From Bacillus sp. B1-b2 (lineage in GTDB: Bacteria > Bacillota > Bacilli > Bacillales > Cytobacillaceae), in the NCBI RefSeq assembly GCF_009183415.1, contig NZ_WEHU01000003.1, forward strand, positions 1-64,000: DNA of 64,000 bases, read 5' to 3'. The translations under genes and the position numbers were made by a program. Below, one piece after another: positions 44,422 through 53,777 of the stretch (position 1 is the stretch's first letter; each line of letters begins with the position of its first letter). The notes under the pieces were generated by a model, which saw only the letters and a list, made by a program, of their open reading frames with translations, was not told where the DNA came from and searched no databases.

Positions 44422-44877
44422 TTAAATTTCTTTTTCCATTAAAACATTCGTAGTTACATATCCTATCTTGTCATATAATCCTCTTGCAACAGTGTTATGA
44501 CCAAAAACGTGAAGACCTATTTTCTTGAGTCCTAAATTCCGTCCAATATTTTCTATTTGTTTCAAGGCTTCCTTCCCAAATCCATTTCCTTGGTATTCCT
44601 CTAATATAAAAATATCATAAATATATCCAGTCTCTTCTGTTTTTTTCGCAAGCCAAATTACACCCACTGACTTGTCATCATTTTTTATAGTATATAAAAA
44701 ATTATTCTCTGTCTTTTCACCATTTGGCAAAAGCTTCGTATATTCCTCTTCTGACTTTTGTATCGATTCTTCCTGTTTCCAATTGCCTGATAGAACTTTT
44801 TCTTTCGCGTATTTTTTTATAGACGTAGAAAAATATTCTTGATATTCAACCGCATTCATTTCCACTAATGTAACCAT
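44422..44877 (-). CDS. GNAT acetyltransferase
   Basis: 151 residues. IYDIFILEEYQGNGFGKEALKQIENIGRNLGL is motif A with the acetyl-CoA loop (QGNGFG), and KIGLHVFGHNTVARGLYDKIGYVTTN is motif B with the conserved Tyr. GGGGGAGG precedes the start. Substrate unknown; it is monocistronic. Confidence 0.92.
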   Translation of the reverse strand: MVTLVEMNAVEYQEYFSTSIKKYAKEKVLSGNWKQEESIQKSEEEYTKLLPNGEKTENNFLYTIKNDDKSVGVIWLAKKTEETGYIYDIFILEEYQGNGFGKEALKQIENIGRNLGLKKIGLHVFGHNTVARGLYDKIGYVTTNVLMEKEI

Positions 44878-45125
44878 TTTTTCCTCCCCCTATGTTTAAA
44901 CGCTGGATAGAAATATGTATTTTCGTGTACTCTTCTACCTATAGGAGCAGCTCTTTTTCTCTTTCCTACTGCCTAGGTTTATACATTAACAGGTATTAAC
45001 CTGTGAACAAATGATCATAAACAGTCATCTCTGAAAACAAAAGCACTCTCATTAAAATACCAATCTATCTCTTTTTTATCTAAAATACCACAAATTACCA
45101 TGATATTCAATTTTTTCAATAGACA

Positions 45126-45157
45126 GAAAAGGGAAGTCCTAAATTGTTGGAGTTCCC
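45126..45157 (-). terminator. Terminator of the cupin gene
   Basis: GGGAACTCC and GGACTTCCC pair on the minus strand across a 9-nt loop, followed by TTTTC. Confidence 0.7.
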
Positions 45158-45198
45158 TCTTTACTTAATACACCTATTTCTTTAACACTTATAATTCT

Positions 45199-45549
45199 CT
45201 ATAAAGGTATCAAAGATGAAGTGTTTAGCTCTTCGCTTTCTATCACGATTGCAGTTAAACCTGTATCTGTTTTAGTTTCGTGCCATTCTTCTTTATCCCA
45301 GAATACTGCTTCGCCACTGTGAACTTTGATATATTCATTGTTTTCACCTCTAACCCAACCTTCTCCACTTACAATTAAAAGAAGCTGAGGAACAACAGCT
45401 TGATGATAACCAATTAACCCATTCGCATCTAAATACATACATCCTATATGTGCTGCTGTATCTGTCTGTGTAATACGTGACATCACAAAATTAGAATCGA
45501 ATTTTGTAATTTTCTTACCAACCTCTTTTTTAAATTGAAATATTTTCAT
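45199..45549 (-). CDS. Single-domain cupin
   Basis: 116 residues from the ATG behind GGGGGGGA. A small beta-barrel: HIGCMYLDANGLIGYHQAVVPQLLLIVSGEGWVRGENNEYIKVHSGEAVFWDKEEWHETKT. The two cupin motifs are present though the first metal site is reduced to GYHQA. C-terminal AIVIES closes the barrel. Role unknown, possibly a sugar or acid binding or isomerising protein. Confidence 0.85.
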   Translation of the reverse strand: MKIFQFKKEVGKKITKFDSNFVMSRITQTDTAAHIGCMYLDANGLIGYHQAVVPQLLLIVSGEGWVRGENNEYIKVHSGEAVFWDKEEWHETKTDTGLTAIVIESEELNTSSLIPL

Positions 45550-45655
45550 ATAATCCCCCCCACCAACAACTTTTTCATACATTAGCCACTTTTCTATCAA
45601 TCAGTTTTATTAAAAATAGTTTCAGATTAAATCCTTATCCATTCTGTAATCGAAT

Positions 45656-47608
45656 CTAGTATAAAATCCTAAAATCTTTCATACTTTCTCCAAGAATATA
45701 GTGGGAAAACCACATCAAATTCTGCTTCATAATAGCCACATTAGTACCTGGCTGATCAGAACTATAAGCCATCCCTTTAAAAATAATTAATTCTGTATCA
45801 ACTCCCATATCCCTTAATCCTTGATATAACTCGTATGCATTTTGCGTTTGTATTCTTGCATCCTTTTCCCCATGCTGGATTAAGGTAGGTGTACAGGCTG
45901 ATTTTATATAATTCATTGGCGATGTTTTAGTATATATCTCAGGATCATTATATGGACTATTTCCTAAATACCTTTTAATAAAGTAAGGTATATCTGTATT
46001 TGCATAATGGGTACTCCAATTAGTAATTCCCCCTCCAACTGAAAGGGCTTTAAATCTACTACTATATGTAGAACAAAATGCTGATATATATCCACCGTTG
46101 CTCCATCCCATAGCTCCTACTCTCTCATTATCTACAATCCCTTTATTTACTAAGTGATCCACCCCAGATATAACATCATCGTAGTCGGCAATCCCCAGTT
46201 TTCTATAATTTGCTTTTAAGAATTTATTACCATAACCAGAGCTTCCCCTGTAGTTTGGTTCTAATACTATAAATCCTTTTTCAATAAACTGTTCAATAGG
46301 ATATTTCTCATTAAAACAGTCTGAAAATATTGGGAAGGATGCCCAATTAGGACCACCATGAATCACCAGTAATAATGGGTATTTATTATTTTTGTCAAAC
46401 TTTACTGGGGTTGATAAAACACCCTCTATTTCCATACCCTCACTATTTTTCCATGAAATGATTTTCCTGTTACATATATGCCTTCCTTCAAAAAAGCTAT
46501 TTTCCTTCGTTATTTTATTATCATCTAAATAGATTTCAAAGGTTTCATTTGAAATTGCCTTATTATAGGCTAGATGATTTCCATCCTTTGTTATAGAAGC
46601 TTCCATTATAAAGCAATCTTCTTTTTCGCTTAACATTTTCACATTGCCATCATCTTTAAGCAGCCCAATAAGATAATTCGTTTTATTCTGCCATCTAATT
46701 AAAATTCCTTTGTCTGTCCATTGTAATGGACTAACCGTACTATCCATATCTGTTAATGGTTGAATTTTCTCTCCAGTTTGAATATCATAGATCACTACTG
46801 TATTATCTTGTATATGTGTTGTATAGTAATCCTTCTCTTTTGTACTTGCTGAGAAACATATCTTGCTGCCATCAGGAGAAAAGCAAACACTTCCTTCTAA
46901 CAACTTATCTATATGTATCTTTTGAAGTTCACTAGTTGTACTATCTAATATGTATAAGTTTCCATTAATAACATCTTCCATATTTGGGCTAGGAGTAGCT
47001 AGAAATACAATCTTTTTCCCATCATTTGAAATATTAAATTCATGGATATGAAAATCCTTCTCATTCGTTAACTGATGAACAACACTATTCTCAAGTTTAC
47101 CCTCTTCCATTTCAATGGAATGAAGACAATGATTCTGGTATTCTTTACCTATATGATGAAATTCTCCATATAGCTTCTTACGTTTCCTTATCGCTTCCGA
47201 TTCTTTTGATTGTGCAACATAATATATCCTCTTACCAGTAGGCTCCCACTTAAATTGACTTACTCCTTCTATTTCATCAGTAATTTGAACTGTAGTCTTA
47301 CCATCTTTGGACTTAATAAAAATCTGATTTCTCTTATTAGCGCTGTCACCGACTGGGCTAAGGTATGCTATAAAGTTAGAATCTGGGGACCATAAAGGGT
47401 ATGTACTATCAATATCCTGAGGTGTTATAGGATAACTCTCTCCTTTCGCTTCTTCATATATCCATACATGGTTTCTATATGTATGATCATTCCAATCAGC
47501 TATTCTTTTAACAAATGCGACATTTTTGCCATCTTCACTTATATTTGTACTTGATAGGGTTGGTAATGAAATAGTTTCTTCTATTGTTAGATATGTTTTT
47601 TCATTCAT
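45656..47608 (-). CDS. S9-family peptidase homologue, catalytic His replaced
   Basis: 650 residues. An N-terminal seven-bladed beta-propeller of WD40-like PD repeats (LWSPDSNFIAYLS, VCFSPDGSKICFSAS) is followed by an alpha/beta hydrolase domain from about 380: HGGPNWASF, nucleophile S503 in GWSNGG, acid D583 in HGEKDARI. In this family the third triad residue is His in a segment like GMxHGP or GFGH; here the matching segment reads FKGMAYSSDQPGTNVAIM with Y615 instead, a one-base change from CAT. The rest of the domain is intact. It may be an inactive or altered acylaminoacyl peptidase. Confidence 0.93.
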   Translation of the reverse strand: MNEKTYLTIEETISLPTLSSTNISEDGKNVAFVKRIADWNDHTYRNHVWIYEEAKGESYPITPQDIDSTYPLWSPDSNFIAYLSPVGDSANKRNQIFIKSKDGKTTVQITDEIEGVSQFKWEPTGKRIYYVAQSKESEAIRKRKKLYGEFHHIGKEYQNHCLHSIEMEEGKLENSVVHQLTNEKDFHIHEFNISNDGKKIVFLATPSPNMEDVINGNLYILDSTTSELQKIHIDKLLEGSVCFSPDGSKICFSASTKEKDYYTTHIQDNTVVIYDIQTGEKIQPLTDMDSTVSPLQWTDKGILIRWQNKTNYLIGLLKDDGNVKMLSEKEDCFIMEASITKDGNHLAYNKAISNETFEIYLDDNKITKENSFFEGRHICNRKIISWKNSEGMEIEGVLSTPVKFDKNNKYPLLLVIHGGPNWASFPIFSDCFNEKYPIEQFIEKGFIVLEPNYRGSSGYGNKFLKANYRKLGIADYDDVISGVDHLVNKGIVDNERVGAMGWSNGGYISAFCSTYSSRFKALSVGGGITNWSTHYANTDIPYFIKRYLGNSPYNDPEIYTKTSPMNYIKSACTPTLIQHGEKDARIQTQNAYELYQGLRDMGVDTELIIFKGMAYSSDQPGTNVAIMKQNLMWFSHYILGESMKDFRILY

Positions 47609-47766
47609 TTTTTTTACTCCTGCTTATTGAATATTTTGTTATAAGTAAATATTCTTTTCTTATAAGTTTTCTGTATAAGCTAAATGAGAAAGTGGGTCAG
47701 CCTCTTCTTCACCAGGAATAGTCCCCTTCAAATCAGTCAAGCTATCATATTAGCTTAAAGCAATCC

Positions 47767-47805
47767 AAAAAAAAGAGCATCATCCCATCTAAGATTAATG
47801 CTCCC
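47767..47805 (-). terminator. Terminator of the isochorismatase gene
   Basis: On the minus strand GGAGCAT and ATGCTCT pair across a 17-nt loop, followed by a run of eight T. Confidence 0.75.
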
Positions 47806-47905
47806 TTTTATAGAATTTATTATCTTTCAAGTCTCATAATCAACAATTTATTAGCTTCGAATTCCATTGATTGTATTTAATGAAAAACCGAATCTCTTTG
47901 CATAT

Positions 47906-48463
47906 TTACCTATATGAATCATGAATAGGCTGAAACAAGTCCTCTTCTGAACTTCTAACAACCGAAAAGTGGTCCACGTTGTAATGGCCGTGAAGAGTTG
48001 TGTTGTGGTGCCTTATGATTTGCTCTTCACTTAGCTCATCATTTCCTAATGTGGAATGTCCATCACTAACTAATGTTACATCAAAGCCACTTATAGTTGC
48101 TGTTCTAACAGCACTATCAATACAATGCTGTGTTTCACACCCCATAATTACTATATGTTCTATACTTTGTATTTTTAAATATTCTAACAAACCTGTTCCA
48201 TAAAAGGCATTTGTTGCTGATTTATCGAAAATCTTAGAATCATTGGGTACAGAAATGCCACGATGAATTTGAAACCCATCACCATTTCCTTCAGCCACAT
48301 CTAGATCTCTTACAAACACAACGGAAACACCTACATTTAGTGCTTTTTCTATTACTATATTAATATTCTTGAGCAGTGATTCTTTATTGAAGATTGACTT
48401 TGTTGCTTGATTTCCCTCTATTAATTCTTGTTGAGCATCAATAATTAATAATAGTTGATTCAA
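47906..48463 (-). CDS. Isochorismatase-like cysteine hydrolase
   Basis: 185 residues with the triad D9 (LLIIDAQQE), K81 (FDKSATNAF) and C114 (GCETQHCIDSAVRTA), plus the cis-peptide G-x-E-T-x-x-C. This is the isochorismatase/nicotinamidase superfamily; the substrate may be isochorismate, an amide or a carbamate. The C-terminal HFSVVRSSEEDLF is typical. Monocistronic. Confidence 0.94.
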   Translation of the reverse strand: MNQLLLIIDAQQELIEGNQATKSIFNKESLLKNINIVIEKALNVGVSVVFVRDLDVAEGNGDGFQIHRGISVPNDSKIFDKSATNAFYGTGLLEYLKIQSIEHIVIMGCETQHCIDSAVRTATISGFDVTLVSDGHSTLGNDELSEEQIIRHHNTTLHGHYNVDHFSVVRSSEEDLFQPIHDSYR

Positions 48464-49148
48464 ATGTTTTTCCCCTTCCCATATTGGGGAAACGCTATTT
48501 TCTTAGTTAGTCGTATTCCCCTTTGTACTATTCACGCAAAAATATTTATTGATTACCATATATATCTACCTCCTTAATAGAATACAAAAAAATGCAACAT
48601 CAAAAAATGTATGACAGAATTTTTTGATAGTTATATTTTAACACAATTTTCCATTGAGGAATAGATTTACTTATGTTAAGGATTATTTATTTCAAGCTGT
48701 CTCGGCAATTAATCTTTAAAAACAACTTATCCTTTCTACTGATAAGTGATTTGATTTTCGGCAAGCTGAAATTATCTCGTTCATCAAATGTTATTAACTT
48801 GCCCCTTTCAAGGAAACAAAACAATTTTCCAAGTAATCTAGTTCCTCTCTAAACCACTCACTCCAACCTTACCTTCTCCTTATAATTGAGCACTAATCCT
48901 TATTGGGTAATTCTTTCCTTGCTTTAAAGTAGGTTATTCAGCAACTAACTCCATGTCTTGTTTAAAGCTTTAAGTACATCCATTTATAGTTTAGCAACAA
49001 AAATGAAATTAATAAGGAGGAACTATGACATTATGTAGTCATAGTTCCTCCTTTATACTGATCTTGTATCGAAATTTATAAGCTATTTAACTGGAAGTTG
49101 ATTCATTTATCAATTTTTATCTTTTATACAGAAAGGATTATCTTAACT
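48464..49148. other. Long intergenic stretch with an orphan hairpin
   Basis: No gene supported. On the minus strand near 48760-48870 a short frame (SEWFREELDYLENCFVSLKG) may be the tail of a lost gene. At 49014-49053 lies a perfect 16-bp hairpin, annotated separately. Confidence 0.4.
49014..49053. terminator. Orphan perfect 16-bp hairpin
   Basis: AAGGAGGAACTATGAC and GTCATAGTTCCTCCTT with an 8-nt loop. The right arm ends with CCTCCTTTATA, so it may be a weak terminator, but no gene ends nearby. The left arm is also a Shine-Dalgarno sequence. Confidence 0.5.
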
Positions 49149-49718
49149 ATGGACATAGAAAATCTAATGGAAGTGACAACTAGGCAGGAATTAAGAGATT
49201 GGCTGGAAGAAAATTCTAGAACAAAAAATTATTGCTGGCTAATAGTAAGTATAAAGGAGCAAACAGGAGTAATACAATATTTAGATGCCGTTGAAGAAGC
49301 CTTATGCTTTGGTTGGATTGACGGAATAAAAAAGAACGTTTCTGATGGTAAGTTAGCTCAAAGGCTTTCACCAAGAAATCATAATAGTAATTGGACAGAA
49401 CTCAATAAAGAAAGAGCAAGACGTTTAATAAAATTAGGTTTGATGAAAGAAGATGGATTGAAAGTACTGCCTAAAATGATTAATGAATCTTTTACAATAG
49501 ATAAAGATATTCTAGATCTAATAAAAAAGGATAAACAAATATACAATAATTTCATTCAATTCCCTGATCTATACATTAGAATAAGAATTGATACTATCCA
49601 GAGCTATAAGAAGCAACCGAATATCTATAACAATAGATTAGAAAAATTTATAGAGAATACCAAAAAAAATATAATGTATGGTCAATGGAATGATAACGGT
49701 CGCTTAATTGATTATTAA
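49149..49718 (+). CDS. YdeI/OmpD-associated family protein
   Basis: 189 residues from the internal ATG preceded by GAAAGG; an upstream frame of 17 codons is hydrophobic and has no site. Family marks: TRQELRDWLEENSRTKNYCWLIV, ALCFGWIDGIKKNVSDGKLAQRLSPRN, SNWTELNKERARRLIKLGLM. This family is linked by name to an outer-membrane neighbour in enterobacteria, which does not apply here. Role unknown. Confidence 0.9.
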   Translation: MDIENLMEVTTRQELRDWLEENSRTKNYCWLIVSIKEQTGVIQYLDAVEEALCFGWIDGIKKNVSDGKLAQRLSPRNHNSNWTELNKERARRLIKLGLMKEDGLKVLPKMINESFTIDKDILDLIKKDKQIYNNFIQFPDLYIRIRIDTIQSYKKQPNIYNNRLEKFIENTKKNIMYGQWNDNGRLIDY

Positions 49719-49750
49719 GGGTAAAAGAGTAAGTACTATTTTGAAGTTAG

Positions 49751-49885
49751 AACGTTTACAAGCCTTTAGAAGCAAGTTGGTTAAAATCCATTCTATTAGG
49801 TTATGGAAGTGGTGTTAAAATTATTGAACTTATTGAACTACAATCCATGTTAATAGACACAATAAAAGCATATGAAGAAGGATGA
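49751..49885 (+). pseudogene. C-terminal fragment of a WYL-domain regulator
   Basis: A frame without start reads LEASWLKSILLGYGSGVKII and continues ELIELQSMLIDTIKAYEEG before a TGA. This matches the C-terminal extension of DeoR/YafY-like WYL regulators (WL..LLSFG..VKVLEP..L). About 44 residues remain of a protein usually 300 long, followed by its old terminator. Confidence 0.45.
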
Positions 49886-49910
49886 CAATCTGCTGTCATC
49901 TTTCTTTTTA
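49880..49910 (+). terminator. Terminator after the regulator fragment
   Basis: GATGAC and GTCATC pair across an 8-nt loop, followed by TTTCTTTTT. Confidence 0.65.
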
Positions 49911-50194
49911 TACTAAAAATTCTTTTTTCGTTGAAAGGACTTACAGATTGATCAGGGAGCAAAAACTAGATTTGGGAGGTCTTTATTCTTTCATTAAAAC
50001 TATTGATACAACTCCATGTATATGTTTAGTATTACTAATAAACCCCTGTAAAGCTTCACCCAATTCTTTACTAACTAACAAAAAACTACTTACTTTTATA
50101 CAAGAGTAATTATTCATATTGAATTATATTAAATTATATCTTATAATTAGTTTCAGAATTTTATAAAAATAAATAAAATAAAAGGAGTATACGG
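49911..50194. other. Region upstream of the symporter gene
   Basis: A low-quality frame of about 75 codons crosses it but has no binding site or family marks. Otherwise A+T-rich leader sequence ending in AAAAGGAG before the symporter. Confidence 0.35.
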
Positions 50195-51646
50195 ATGGAA
50201 GAAATCGTAACTTTTCTAAATGGGATACTTTGGAGTACCCCCGTCATTTATATTGTATTAATAGTAGGACTTATATTTACGTTTATTTCTAGATTCCTTC
50301 AAATTAGACTTGTGAAGGAAATGATTGTTCTAATGTTCAAAGGGAAAAGTTCGGATGCTGGAGTATCCTCTTTTCAAGCACTTTCCATTGCTTTGTCTGG
50401 AAGAGTAGGGACAGGTAACATCGCTGGGGTTGCTACCGCAATTGCATTTGGTGGCCCTGGTGCAGTCTTTTGGATGTGGTTTATGGCATTCATTGGTGCT
50501 TCTACCGCATTTATTGAGTCAACTCTTGCTCAAATCTATAAAGTGAAGCATGATGGTCAATATAGAGGGGGACCTGCTTACTATATAGAAAAAGGGATTG
50601 GTTCTAAGTGGTTTGCCTTCCTTTTTGCTGGAGCAGCGATCATTTCCATGGCGATCTTAATGCCTGGTGTACAGTCCAATTCAATAGCAGTTGGGATGGA
50701 AAATGCCTTTAATATTCCGACTTATATTACAGGTATATTGATTGTTGTGTTGCTTGCCTTCATTATCTTTGGAGGTGTCAAACGAATTGCGAACGTTGCT
50801 CAAGTAATTGTTCCAATTATGGCACTTGGTTATATTCTATTATCTATCATTATCGTTATCTTAAACATTACAGAACTACCTAGTGTTTTATCGTTAATAT
50901 TCAAGAGTGCCTTTAATCTCGAATCAACATTTGGTGGGATGATGGGGATGGCTATTGCATGGGGCGTTAAACGTGGTATCTATTCAAATGAAGCAGGACA
51001 AGGAACTGGACCACACGCTGCTGCAGCTGCCGAAGTATCTCATCCTGTCAAACAAGGGCTTGTACAAGCGTTTTCCGTTTATATTGATACATTGCTTGTA
51101 TGCTCTGCGACTGCCTTTATGATTTTATTTACTGGCATGTACAACACAGAATCACCAGATGGAACAATGATTGTGAATAATGTAGAAGGTGTTGAAGCAG
51201 GACCAGGATATACTCAGGCTGCTATCGACAGTATCATTCCAGGCTTTGGTTCTGGTTTTGTAGCAATAGCTCTCTTTTTATTCGCATTTACAACTATCAT
51301 GGCCTACTATTACATTGCAGAAACAAACTTAACGTATTTGCTCCGTAATAAAAATAAAAGAATATATTTTGATATACTCAAATTAGTGATACTTGTTGCA
51401 ACATTTTATGGTTGTACCAAAACAGCAAGCTTAGCTTGGGCACTTGGAGATGTCGGTTTAGGTTTGATGGTATGGCTTAATATGATTGCCATTATCATAC
51501 TGGCGAAACCAGCTATTATTGCACTGAAAGATTATGAAACTCAGAAAAAACAAGGATTAGATCCTGTTTTCAATCCTGAACCTTTAGGTATCAAGAATGC
51601 AGACTTCTGGGTAAAGGAAAATACAAAAAAAGATAAATCTGTATAA
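50195..51646 (+). CDS. Sodium:alanine/glycine symporter (AGCS, AlsT type)
   Basis: 483 residues with ten to eleven membrane helices. AGCS marks: FQALSIALSGRVGTGNIAGVATAIAFGGPGAVFWMW (the sodium/amino-acid site in the first repeat), GGPAYYIEKGI, GVKRGIYSNEAGQGTGPHAAAAAEVSHPVKQGL, and FTTIMAYYYIAETN. It should import alanine or glycine (or glutamine, for some AlsT proteins) with Na+. ATAAAAGGAG precedes the ATG. It is monocistronic with a strong terminator. Confidence 0.96.
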   Translation: MEEIVTFLNGILWSTPVIYIVLIVGLIFTFISRFLQIRLVKEMIVLMFKGKSSDAGVSSFQALSIALSGRVGTGNIAGVATAIAFGGPGAVFWMWFMAFIGASTAFIESTLAQIYKVKHDGQYRGGPAYYIEKGIGSKWFAFLFAGAAIISMAILMPGVQSNSIAVGMENAFNIPTYITGILIVVLLAFIIFGGVKRIANVAQVIVPIMALGYILLSIIIVILNITELPSVLSLIFKSAFNLESTFGGMMGMAIAWGVKRGIYSNEAGQGTGPHAAAAAEVSHPVKQGLVQAFSVYIDTLLVCSATAFMILFTGMYNTESPDGTMIVNNVEGVEAGPGYTQAAIDSIIPGFGSGFVAIALFLFAFTTIMAYYYIAETNLTYLLRNKNKRIYFDILKLVILVATFYGCTKTASLAWALGDVGLGLMVWLNMIAIIILAKPAIIALKDYETQKKQGLDPVFNPEPLGIKNADFWVKENTKKDKSV

Positions 51647-51651
51647 AATCT

Positions 51652-51677
51652 CCACCCGTGTAAAACGGGTGGTTTTT
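51652..51677 (+). terminator. Terminator of the AGCS symporter gene
   Basis: CCACCCGT and ACGGGTGG pair with a 5-nt loop, followed by TTTTTC. Confidence 0.93.
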
Positions 51678-51822
51678 CTGTATGATAGTGATTTTTCTTT
51701 TCTAACAAACCAAATCGAACTGAGAACGAAAGAGAATTTCTTCAATTGTGTTTAATCATTAGGGCTCAACCTAAACTAGATTTCTTCTAATCACCAATCT
51801 AATTAATCAAGCTATCTAACAT

Positions 51823-52398
51823 TTAATAAGATAGCTTAAACCATCCCGTTTCTTTAGGAAAATCATCTCGAGATAATAACTCCCCTGTAATATACTGCCT
51901 ATAAGACGCCATAGTTCCATCATGTGATACAATGTAAATTCTCTTTTTATTTTGTTCTGCACACCAATTTAAGAAAGAATCCGCTAGATGATAAAACTCA
52001 TTTTCTGATACAGTATTTAACCCATTTGTCCATAAAGATAAAGGTAGCTCTTCATCGAGAATGTAACTAGGGTACTCTCTTTTTATATCTTCTAAACTCA
52101 TTATTTCATCACAAGGAAGTGTCTTTGAAGTTGGTTTTGGAGGAAATATTCTTGGAGACACAAAGGGAGTTACCATTTTAGTGCAATGAATGCCTTCACT
52201 CCAAATCTTTGCAGTTTGCAAAGTTCTTTTCAAAGGGCTTACTAATAATAAGTCATCATCTACTAATAAAAATTGTTTTCTAAGTAATTTTGCTTGTTTC
52301 ATTCCCTCTGGTGTTAATCCTGGGTTAAAGGTATGTAAACTAGTAGGTAGTTGTAATGTATGTTCACCTTGACCATGCCTAATAAAAAGTAATTCCAA
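51823..52398 (-). CDS. Histidine phosphatase (phosphoglycerate mutase-like)
   Basis: 191 residues from a TTG behind AAGGAGG, giving MELLFIRHGQGEHTLQ, the proper start of the family. RHG carries the phospho-acceptor His; SPLKRTLQTAKI has the second catalytic Arg and VSHDGTMASY the second His. Members act on phosphosugars or phosphoproteins. The longer frame upstream overlaps the neighbouring HicB-like gene and is not supported. Confidence 0.92.
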   Translation of the reverse strand: MELLFIRHGQGEHTLQLPTSLHTFNPGLTPEGMKQAKLLRKQFLLVDDDLLLVSPLKRTLQTAKIWSEGIHCTKMVTPFVSPRIFPPKPTSKTLPCDEIMSLEDIKREYPSYILDEELPLSLWTNGLNTVSENEFYHLADSFLNWCAEQNKKRIYIVSHDGTMASYRQYITGELLSRDDFPKETGWFKLSY

Positions 52399-52451
52399 AA
52401 GATCCCTCCTTAAAGCATTGAATAAGAGAGTAGAACAATCCATTCTTTTAT

Positions 52452-52991
52452 TTATTTCTTATCATTCGAAACTATTTTTGTTTCTACAAAGTGAAAGAAC
52501 TTCTCTTCTGCTTCCTTATAATGTTTCACTGTAAAGAGCAATTGTTGCTCATCATTTTCAGCTTCTTCTTGATCATCTATGTAGTAAATATCCCACATTC
52601 CTTGTTTATTTTTAAATCCAATTGCTTCTATTGAAGTATTAGTTTTGTCGTCATAATAACTAATATGCCAATGGCGCCCTCTTAGATGCTCTTTTATTTG
52701 CTCCGCATATGGTTCAAATGAAGTTTCCACTTCAATTATTTCCATCCCTTTGGATAACTGTTCTTTTTGTATAGGAATTGGACTAGGAATTTCTTCATTA
52801 TCATATAAGAATCCAGCCAAGCAATATGCTAACTCCCTTTGTGCCGCATTAATAGCACTAGATTTCGTTCTTCCTTGTGACAAGGGAAATTCCCATCCAT
52901 GTTCAGGAAACAATGTAGGGAAATAAACACCAAACACCCCTTCTCCTTTTTGTAGGAATGCAGGAAAAACATATTTATTAGAAATGGGCAT
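52452..52991 (-). CDS. HicB-like N-terminal domain protein
   Basis: 179 residues from the ATG 11 nt after AGGAGG; a GTG three codons up is too close to that site. KYVFPAFLQKGEGVFGVYFPTLFPE and NAAQRELAYCLAGFLYDNEEIPSPIP are the HicB antitoxin-type ferredoxin-like fold. No hicA toxin (about 60-80 residues) is adjacent, and a C-terminal domain of 100 residues (HWHISYYDDKTNTSIEAIGF) replaces the usual DNA-binding tail. So this is probably not a standard antitoxin. It lies 53 bp from the histidine phosphatase gene on the same strand. Confidence 0.75.
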   Translation of the reverse strand: MPISNKYVFPAFLQKGEGVFGVYFPTLFPEHGWEFPLSQGRTKSSAINAAQRELAYCLAGFLYDNEEIPSPIPIQKEQLSKGMEIIEVETSFEPYAEQIKEHLRGRHWHISYYDDKTNTSIEAIGFKNKQGMWDIYYIDDQEEAENDEQQLLFTVKHYKEAEEKFFHFVETKIVSNDKK

Positions 52992-53149
52992 ACCTTTCAC
53001 ATCCTCCTATCTTTTTGTTACTATTTTCTACAATAACAATTTTCATTAGTCCTTCTAAATTATTTAAAGGTTACTTTCCTTTGAATAAATATCAACTCAT
53101 GGATCACAATTGGAAGTGCTTGCTCCAATTTTCAGTACCATTATCATTA

Positions 53150-53623
53150 CTAACTATGAGAGAAAGTTAATTTCTTTCTAAAAATCATTTTCCATAGTCC
53201 AAAACCTAGCATAGATCCTAACATATTTAGAATAAAATCATCAATATCAAAACTTCCTCTTCTTGTAACTACTTGTGTTAATTCTATTAAGAATAATAAT
53301 AAAATCAATACAATTATAAAAGCCCATACTCTGTTTAGTTTCTTTAAAAAGTAAGGTAGATAAATACCCAATGGGATAAATAAAATCAGATTTCCAACAA
53401 GATTTTTTAAAGGGATACTCTTATTAATGCTACTGTTTAAGATAGAAGACAAATAAAAGTTAATTGTTTTGAATGGGATAAAATTAGAAGAAGTCTTAAT
53501 ATATTCAAATAAGTTCATACCAGACCAACTAATACCTCTTGTTCCAAAGAATAATAGGTAGCTCACTGCTGCTAAATAAAGGATAAAAGTAATGCTTAAT
53601 AAAATTCTAAAGATTCTTTTCAT
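53150..53623 (-). CDS. VanZ-family membrane protein
   Basis: 157 residues from the ATG behind AAGGAGAAAAAG. Four membrane helices. NLFEYIKTSSNFIPFKTINFYL, NLVGNLILFIPLGIYLPYF and the C-terminal FLIELTQVVTRRGSFDIDDFILNMLGSMLGF are diagnostic of VanZ. VanZ proteins affect teicoplanin resistance in enterococci; most chromosomal copies have no known role. Confidence 0.95.
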   Translation of the reverse strand: MKRIFRILLSITFILYLAAVSYLLFFGTRGISWSGMNLFEYIKTSSNFIPFKTINFYLSSILNSSINKSIPLKNLVGNLILFIPLGIYLPYFLKKLNRVWAFIIVLILLLFLIELTQVVTRRGSFDIDDFILNMLGSMLGFGLWKMIFRKKLTFSHS

Positions 53624-53714
53624 CTTTTTCTCCTTATGTCTTTTACTCTTAGACGAATTCCACACAAAAAAAGTTTTAATTTTATAAAAAGTCACAATAG
53701 ACTATGAAACTGCA

Positions 53715-53748
53715 AAAAGGCATTGACCTTTTTAGAACAATGCCTTTT
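53715..53748 (-). terminator. Terminator of the MepB gene
   Basis: AAAAGGCATTG and CAATGCCTTTT pair on the minus strand, followed by TGCAGTTTC after T5. Confidence 0.8.
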
Positions 53749-53777
53749 AATAAAATTCTTTCTTCACAAACTTCCTA

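Noticed and set aside
49882..50109. 75-codon plus-strand frame upstream of the symporter
   Set aside because: Starts inside the terminator of the previous fragment, no binding site, composition unlike a protein.
52452..52991. HicAB toxin-antitoxin pair
   Set aside because: Only the HicB-like fold is present; no hicA-sized gene is adjacent on either side.
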